Source: JABFRJ01 sp033812735 (lineage in GTDB: Bacteria; Pseudomonadota; Alphaproteobacteria; Rhizobiales; Hyphomicrobiaceae). From it: 38,061 bases of DNA. The position numbers were made by a program, and so were the translations under genes. The stretch spans positions 1 to 38,061 of the forward strand of contig JAPXTA010000035.1 of NCBI GenBank assembly GCA_033812735.1. Direction: 5' to 3'. Shown here one piece after another: positions 34,474 to 38,061 of the stretch. The notes below the pieces were generated by a model. It was not told the DNA's origin, ran no database searches, and saw only the letters and a program-made list of their open reading frames with translations. Every line of letters starts with the position of its first letter. The first letter of the stretch is position 1.

Positions 34474-35241
34474 GATCCAGTTGTAAAGCGCAAGGCCCCC
34501 GTCGACGGCGACAGTTGCTCCGGTCACGTAGGGTGTGAACCGATTGGACAACAAGGCGAGGGCCGTGGCCGCCATGTCCTGCGGCGTGCCGGCCCGCCGC
34601 ATCGGGATTTTCGCGCGAAACTCGTCCGTTATGCTTTTGGCCCCTCCGCCCGGTACGGCTCCGGGAGCCAAAGCGTTGACCCTGACGCCCATCGGACCGA
34701 ACGCCCGTGCCAGTTCTTTGACCACCATCGTCATGCCGGCCTTCGACGCCGAGTAATGCGGCAGGTTGCGCGGCGTCTCGGCATGAAGGGACGTCAGATA
34801 CAGTAGCCGGCCCTCGATCTGCTGGCCAACCATCCGCTTCGCCAAAGACTGCCCGAGGAAAAAGCCACTCCGCAGGTTCGTATTGATCATCGCATCCCAC
34901 ACCTCTTCGCCGACGACAGCCGCGTGATCGACCTCGTTGCGCGGCGGCGAAGCAGAGTGCACGAACATCTGCGGGACACGATCGCCCAGCGCTGCGACCA
35001 CTTCCGTCCAGCCATCGGCAACCGACAGGTCGGCCGCGATCGCTCGCGCCTGCCCCCCCGCCAAGGCAATGGCCTGTTGCGTCTCCGCGTTTCGATCAGC
35101 CGCAACGTCGACCAACAGGACCTCCGCGCCTTCACGCGCGAGCGCGATGGCGATGCCCCGGCCGATGCTGGATGCCGAGCCTGTCACAACTGCCAATTCG
35201 CCTCGAAAAAGTCCAAGGGGCGGCAAGTCGCTGACGGTCAT
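34456..35241 (-). CDS. Short-chain dehydrogenase/reductase
   Basis: The 261-residue classical SDR has cofactor motif VVTGSASSIGRGIAIALA near 18-35, acidic VDVAADRN after the second strand (NAD preference likely), NTNLRSGFFL, catalytic YSASKAG, and VNALAPGAVPGG. The C-terminal strand includes VTGATVAVDGGLALYNW. The usual NNAG is replaced by VHSASPPR. The active-site Ser lies in YLTSLHAETP. Substrate is unknown. It lies 39 bp downstream of sspB on the same strand. Confidence 0.85.
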   Translation of the reverse strand: MTVSDLPPLGLFRGELAVVTGSASSIGRGIAIALAREGAEVLLVDVAADRNAETQQAIALAGGQARAIAADLSVADGWTEVVAALGDRVPQMFVHSASPPRNEVDHAAVVGEEVWDAMINTNLRSGFFLGQSLAKRMVGQQIEGRLLYLTSLHAETPRNLPHYSASKAGMTMVVKELARAFGPMGVRVNALAPGAVPGGGAKSITDEFRAKIPMRRAGTPQDMAATALALLSNRFTPYVTGATVAVDGGLALYNWIPFTDT

Positions 35242-35280
35242 GGCGGAAGTCCTCAGAAAACTGAAAGGACCTCAATGGAA

Positions 35281-35949
35281 TTACTTCTTCCGGAACTTGT
35301 CCAGGCTGACGACCTTCGCACTTTCCTCAGGCCGCGCATCCTCCTGCGGTGCGCTGGCAACTTCTCCACCCGCAGCTGGTGCTCGCTTGGCTACAAGCTC
35401 GGAACTATCAGCATCCGCGGGGCCGCTGCCCGGTAATTCCTCGCGGCTGTCACGAAGCTTCTCGCCCCGTACTTTCCGCACCGCTTGCGGGCGCTTTTTC
35501 TCCGACCGGGGTGACCGGACCCGACTACCGAGCGAGGGTGCCTCTCCCGCAGCGCCAGGATCAGCACCGTCAGCCGATTCCTCGGGCGAATTCGGGTCTT
35601 CGAACTGGTGGCCAAACCGTACGCTCGGATCAACAAACACGCGAACAGAAGCGAATGGCACCACAAGGCGCTCGGGGATGGAATCGAAGGTCAGCTTAAC
35701 TTCGAAGCGGTCATCATGCACCAGCAAGTCCCAAAAGCGGTGCTGCAGCACGACAGTCATTTCGTCAGGATAACGCTCTTTGAGGCGCTTCGACAGCACC
35801 ACTCCAGGAGCCCGCGTATTGAACGAGATGTAGAAATGGTGCTCGCCCGGCAACCCGGTTTTCACGACGCGTTGTAGAATCGTTTTGAGGACGCCGCGCA
35901 TGGCATCCTGAACTAAGGCCTCGTAGTCGATCTGTGCGTCATCCGACAT
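35281..35949 (-). CDS. sspB: ClpXP adaptor SspB (alpha type)
   Basis: SspB tethers ssrA-tagged proteins to the ClpXP protease. The 222-residue product has the substrate-binding domain at ~1-115 (VKTGLPGEHHFYISFNTRAP, GVVLSKRLKERYPDEMTVVL, FWDLLVHDDRFEVKLTFDSI, PERLVVPFASVRVFVDPSV), then an acidic flexible linker, and ends in AKVVSLDKFRKK, the short ClpX-binding tail known in alphaproteobacterial SspB. ATG 35949 has AAGG nine nt upstream; an ATG two codons earlier is too close. It lies directly downstream of ssrA on the same strand. Confidence 0.93.
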   Translation of the reverse strand: MSDDAQIDYEALVQDAMRGVLKTILQRVVKTGLPGEHHFYISFNTRAPGVVLSKRLKERYPDEMTVVLQHRFWDLLVHDDRFEVKLTFDSIPERLVVPFASVRVFVDPSVRFGHQFEDPNSPEESADGADPGAAGEAPSLGSRVRSPRSEKKRPQAVRKVRGEKLRDSREELPGSGPADADSSELVAKRAPAAGGEVASAPQEDARPEESAKVVSLDKFRKK

Positions 35950-35999
35950 GCACATGACCTTGTCGCTCGCGCTCGTGAGCCCCCCAGGCGCCCGCCGCC

Positions 36000-36300
36000 A
36001 AAGAAGGAGGGAGCTTCTGTTGCCAGGTGCTCCCCGAACCCCGCCTGCCGTGGCTAGACGTCAGGACTTTAGTTTAGGCATTTGGCACTGCATTACGCAG
36101 CGACAGCAGCCTCAGCATAGTTGTCATTGGCAACTATTCTGGTGACCCGATAACGGCGGTATCATGCCGGGCAAAAGAGCACCCTTTACACCCTCGTCGA
36201 TCCTATTTCGCCCCCATTGGTGGAGGCGCCGGGTACCGCCCCCGGGTCCGAATGGCTTATTACGATGTCAGTTTATCGCCATAGCTGGACGAATCCAGCA
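36000..36300 (-). ncRNA. ssrA: Two-piece (circularly permuted) tmRNA, alphaproteobacterial type
   Basis: Read on the minus strand, an acceptor piece comes first, starting near 36300 with the hairpin GCTGGA-TTCG-TCCAGC and ending CGCCTCCACCA at 36218. After only two bases the coding piece begins with GGGGGCG at 36215. GGGGGCG pairs with CGCCTCC over seven bases to form the acceptor stem. GGATCGACGAGGGTGTAAAG follows, as in tmRNA 5' domains, and then the tag frame ANDNYAEAAVAA plus TAA at 36131-36093. A later GGGGAGC/GCTCCC hairpin fits a pseudoknot region. Acceptor before coding piece is the permuted order of alphaproteobacteria. The 3' limit near 36000 is approximate. tmRNA rescues stalled ribosomes. 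Confidence 0.93.
36093..36131 (-). other. tmRNA tag-peptide reading frame
   Basis: Codons from GCC (36131-36129) to TAA (36095-36093) read ANDNYAEAAVAA then stop. With the tRNA-borne alanine added first, the tag would be A-ANDNYAEAAVAA. The N-terminal half is the SspB-binding part and the final VAA-type end is recognised by ClpX in known systems. Confidence 0.93.
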
Positions 36301-36305
36301 GGCCG

Positions 36306-36311
36306 AATATA
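36306..36311 (-). promoter_or_regulatory. Candidate -10 box for ssrA
   Basis: TATATT on the minus strand lies 6-7 nt before the presumed 5' hairpin of the tmRNA transcript (36299). The -35 region ~17 nt upstream (TCCTTT) is a poor match. Confidence 0.35.
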
Positions 36312-36335
36312 GGCAGTTGCATCGGCGAAAGGAAG

Positions 36336-37145
36336 ATGGCGTTCGCAATTAGTTCGGGCTTAGGGTTGAAGCTGTCTTTGAACTCCGGACCAATGCGGCG
36401 GATGACCAACCAGAACGAGCAGGACCCAACAAGCGCACCGGAAGCGGCTGCCTCGTATGCAGCCCATTCGCCCTGGTCGGCCTCGGCTGCCTTGCTTCTG
36501 ACGATCGCAATTATTCTTGCAAGTATCGCGGGCGCCGTTGCAGCGATAACCGGCGTCGATCGTCTCGATCTCGCGACACATGACCGCGCGATGGTGCTGA
36601 TGGCGGTCAATCAGGTCATCATGATCACCCTGACCGTGCTGGCCGCGCGAGCCCGCGGCGCCGACATCAAGGCCGTTCTGGCGCTGACGCCGCCGCGACG
36701 CGGCTTGCTCGATGTCGCGCTTGGCCTTTTGCTCATTCTTGCCGTCTTGGCAGCCGTGAACCTCGTGGCGGTGCTACTGCTTGGCCACGATCCATTGGCT
36801 GACTTGCGCCAATTTGCCAGCATCTTCAAAGGCCCACATTGGCTCATGGCCCTCCTGGTGGTCGGGGTCGGCGCACCCCTTTCGGAGGAACTGCTGTTTC
36901 GCGGTTTCCTGCAGACGAGCCTGACACGTTCCCCCCTTGGCTTTGCCGGCGGCGCATTGGTCGCTACCGTGATTTGGACAGCACTCCACGCCGGATATTC
37001 GGTCGTAGGCATGACCGAAGTCGCACTGATCGGCGCTCTGCTTTCCTTTCTCCTCTGGCGAACCGGCAGCCTATGGGTCTGCATCTTGTGTCACGGGCTC
37101 TATAACTCCGGCCTTGCCCTCTACAGCCGCTTTCTCATGACCTGA
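36336..37145 (+). CDS. CPBP-family intramembrane metalloprotease
   Basis: The 269-residue membrane protein has several spans (SASAALLLTIAIILASIAGA, DVALGLLLILAVLAAVNLVA among them) and the CPBP/CAAX-protease motifs SEELLFRGFL (EExxxR), TALHAGYS and CILCHGLYNSG (HxxxN). In bacteria such proteins process membrane or peptide substrates, or act in peptide resistance. Start is uncertain: ATG 36336 has a ribosome-like AAAGGAAG directly abutting, while ATG 36393 and 36402 give shorter proteins and would leave the ssrA promoter outside the gene. It diverges from ssrA. Confidence 0.83.
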   Translation: MAFAISSGLGLKLSLNSGPMRRMTNQNEQDPTSAPEAAASYAAHSPWSASAALLLTIAIILASIAGAVAAITGVDRLDLATHDRAMVLMAVNQVIMITLTVLAARARGADIKAVLALTPPRRGLLDVALGLLLILAVLAAVNLVAVLLLGHDPLADLRQFASIFKGPHWLMALLVVGVGAPLSEELLFRGFLQTSLTRSPLGFAGGALVATVIWTALHAGYSVVGMTEVALIGALLSFLLWRTGSLWVCILCHGLYNSGLALYSRFLMT

Positions 37146-37227
37146 GCCCTTGCTTCCGTGTGTCGGCCGTGACTGACGTGACGTACCGGCCGCCGCCAGC
37201 GATTCGGCCGGCAGACGGGAAGACGCC

Positions 37228-37680
37228 ATGCTGCCAAGAGATCAATTCGACCGCCAGTTCGATAACGTCGTCGCCGCCTTGACGGCTTGGGCCGAAACAC
37301 TGGCCGATGTCGCAGAATCAACGATTGAAACCGCGCCAGCCTTTTGGCGACTGCGTCTCGAACCGCTGGCGCGTGGACCGTGCCCCGTCGAAGTCATTTT
37401 GCACAGAAGCCAGACATTCGACATCATGGTTGCAGGTGAAGCCTACGAAGCCGAGCCGCTGAGCGATCTGGACGGTATCAAACCGCTTCTCGCGGCAATC
37501 GTCGCGGGCGACGTAGCGACAAAAGAAATTCGTTCCGCCGCCACCAACCGTTTACTGGAAACGGCGACGCTGGTCGGACCACTGACAAACCCTCTGTTCG
37601 AACGTCCCATCAAGTCGGGCGCAGATAGTGAGACCGCCATCACGGCCGTGAAACACTATCCGCCCTACCGGCGCCGTTGA
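37228..37680 (+). CDS. Unknown cytoplasmic protein
   Basis: The 150-residue protein has no membrane span or signal peptide. It begins MLPRDQFDRQFDNVVAALTA and includes PCPVEVILHRSQTFDIMVAG. No family is recognised. GGGAAG lies ~8 nt before the ATG. Third-position GC is like its neighbours and the protein composition looks natural. It is convergent with the L,D-transpeptidase gene, 22 bp apart. Confidence 0.6.
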   Translation: MLPRDQFDRQFDNVVAALTAWAETLADVAESTIETAPAFWRLRLEPLARGPCPVEVILHRSQTFDIMVAGEAYEAEPLSDLDGIKPLLAAIVAGDVATKEIRSAATNRLLETATLVGPLTNPLFERPIKSGADSETAITAVKHYPPYRRR

Positions 37681-37702
37681 TACCGCCAAGGCGGCGTTGC
37701 CC

Positions 37703-38061
37703 TTAAGGCGCAAGCCCTTGTGCGGGCGCTGGCCCTTCGCTCTCGTCGCGTTCGCGGCCGGCCGTCGCATCGCGAGCCCCATCGCGGCCATATATGTCGG
37801 GACGGAATACGACGCGGCCGTCAGAGGGCTCGGCCCAGGCGGTGATGTACACGAAATAGACAGGTATCTGCCGCGTCAACGTGACGTCGAGTGCATTGCC
37901 AGCCTCGACGACGGCCGCGGCACGTCCGGGCTGGTCCCAACCCACTTCATAGCGGGTAATCCATTCAACGAGCTTCGGCACGTCCTGGACGCGCACGCAG
38001 CCTGCCGAAATTGCACGCCCACGCTGCTGAAACAAATGCTTCATCGGCGTGTCGTGCATAT
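37703..38061 (-). CDS. L,D-transpeptidase (YkuD domain), N-terminus outside window
   Basis: The frame enters from the right edge and stops at 37703, so only the C-terminal ~119 residues are seen. MHDTPMKHLFQQRGRAISAG followed by CVRVQDV is the YkuD active site: conserved His, Ser-Ala-Gly-Cys with catalytic Cys, and Arg. After it come PVYFVYITAWAEPSDGRVVF and RPDIYGRD, as in the large YcbB-like L,D-transpeptidases that make 3-3 cross-links or attach proteins to peptidoglycan. The C-terminus is a short charged tail. Confidence 0.9.
   Translation of the reverse strand, partial: MHDTPMKHLFQQRGRAISAGCVRVQDVPKLVEWITRYEVGWDQPGRAAAVVEAGNALDVTLTRQIPVYFVYITAWAEPSDGRVVFRPDIYGRDGARDATAGRERDESEGPAPAQGLAP

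Noticed and set aside
36260..36610. Open frame of 116 residues on the minus strand overlapping the ssrA promoter region
   Set aside because: It runs into the tmRNA acceptor piece and is antisense to the CPBP protease; no motif supports it.
37683..37694. CCGCC-AA-GGCGG dyad between two convergent genes
   Set aside because: The loop is too short and no T-run follows on either strand, so it was not called a terminator.

Overview
The window is high-GC DNA (roughly 60-65% by eye) with dense coding, frequent 4-bp ATGA overlaps and a small set of diagnostic genes: a permuted two-piece ssrA with tag ANDNYAEAAVAA, an alpha-type SspB, a CycM-type cytochrome beside kdsB and pheA, and a yejA1-yejA2-yejB-yejE-yejF transporter. 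Together these point to an alphaproteobacterium, most likely of the order Hyphomicrobiales (Rhizobiales). Two runs of ten N (18025-18034 and 22966-22975) look like scaffold gaps of unknown true size. No rRNA, tRNA, CRISPR array, transposase or prophage gene is seen.

Layout. 1-5783: an unknown membrane-anchored or secreted protein cut by the left edge, a secreted GH114-like protein, a small Pro-rich secreted protein, and a large repeat (beta-helix-like) membrane protein followed by a two-helix membrane protein. 5794-8302: pheA and kdsB on the minus strand, diverging from a membrane cytochrome c. 8491-17801: a plus-strand operon for oligopeptide/microcin C-type uptake (two tandem yejA, yejB, yejE, yejF) with a toxin-antitoxin pair lodged between yejE and yejF, ending in a ghrA-like dehydrogenase that overlaps yejF. 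17917-20553: a small secreted protein broken by a gap, a TonB-like protein, sfsA and a CinA/MoaB-type protein. 20573-25439: a minus-strand Ugp-type ABC transporter in the order ugpC-ugpB-(unknown small gene)-ugpA-ugpE, with a perfect 30-bp palindrome after ugpB. 25547-30255: a small P-loop kinase, livH-livM-livG, then a MalG/UgpE-type sugar permease translationally coupled to livG, and a divergent leuD. 30491-34055: a secreted lipase-fold protein, a small Cys-containing secreted protein, a membrane-anchored thermonuclease-like protein and an RlpA-like protein. 34456-38061: an SDR dehydrogenase, sspB directly downstream of ssrA, a CPBP membrane protease, an unknown protein and an L,D-transpeptidase cut by the right edge.

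How it fits together. Most of the window is uptake (Yej, Ugp, Liv) and envelope work (KdsB for LPS, RlpA, L,D-transpeptidase, TonB-like protein). The clearest functional pair is ssrA with sspB: the tmRNA writes a degradation tag and SspB delivers tagged proteins to ClpXP. The most unusual arrangements are the toxin-antitoxin pair inside the yej operon, the hybrid Liv/sugar permease operon that lacks livF and any binding protein, and the unknown gene inside the ugp cluster. Functions come from motif and family recognition by eye; no database search was run.
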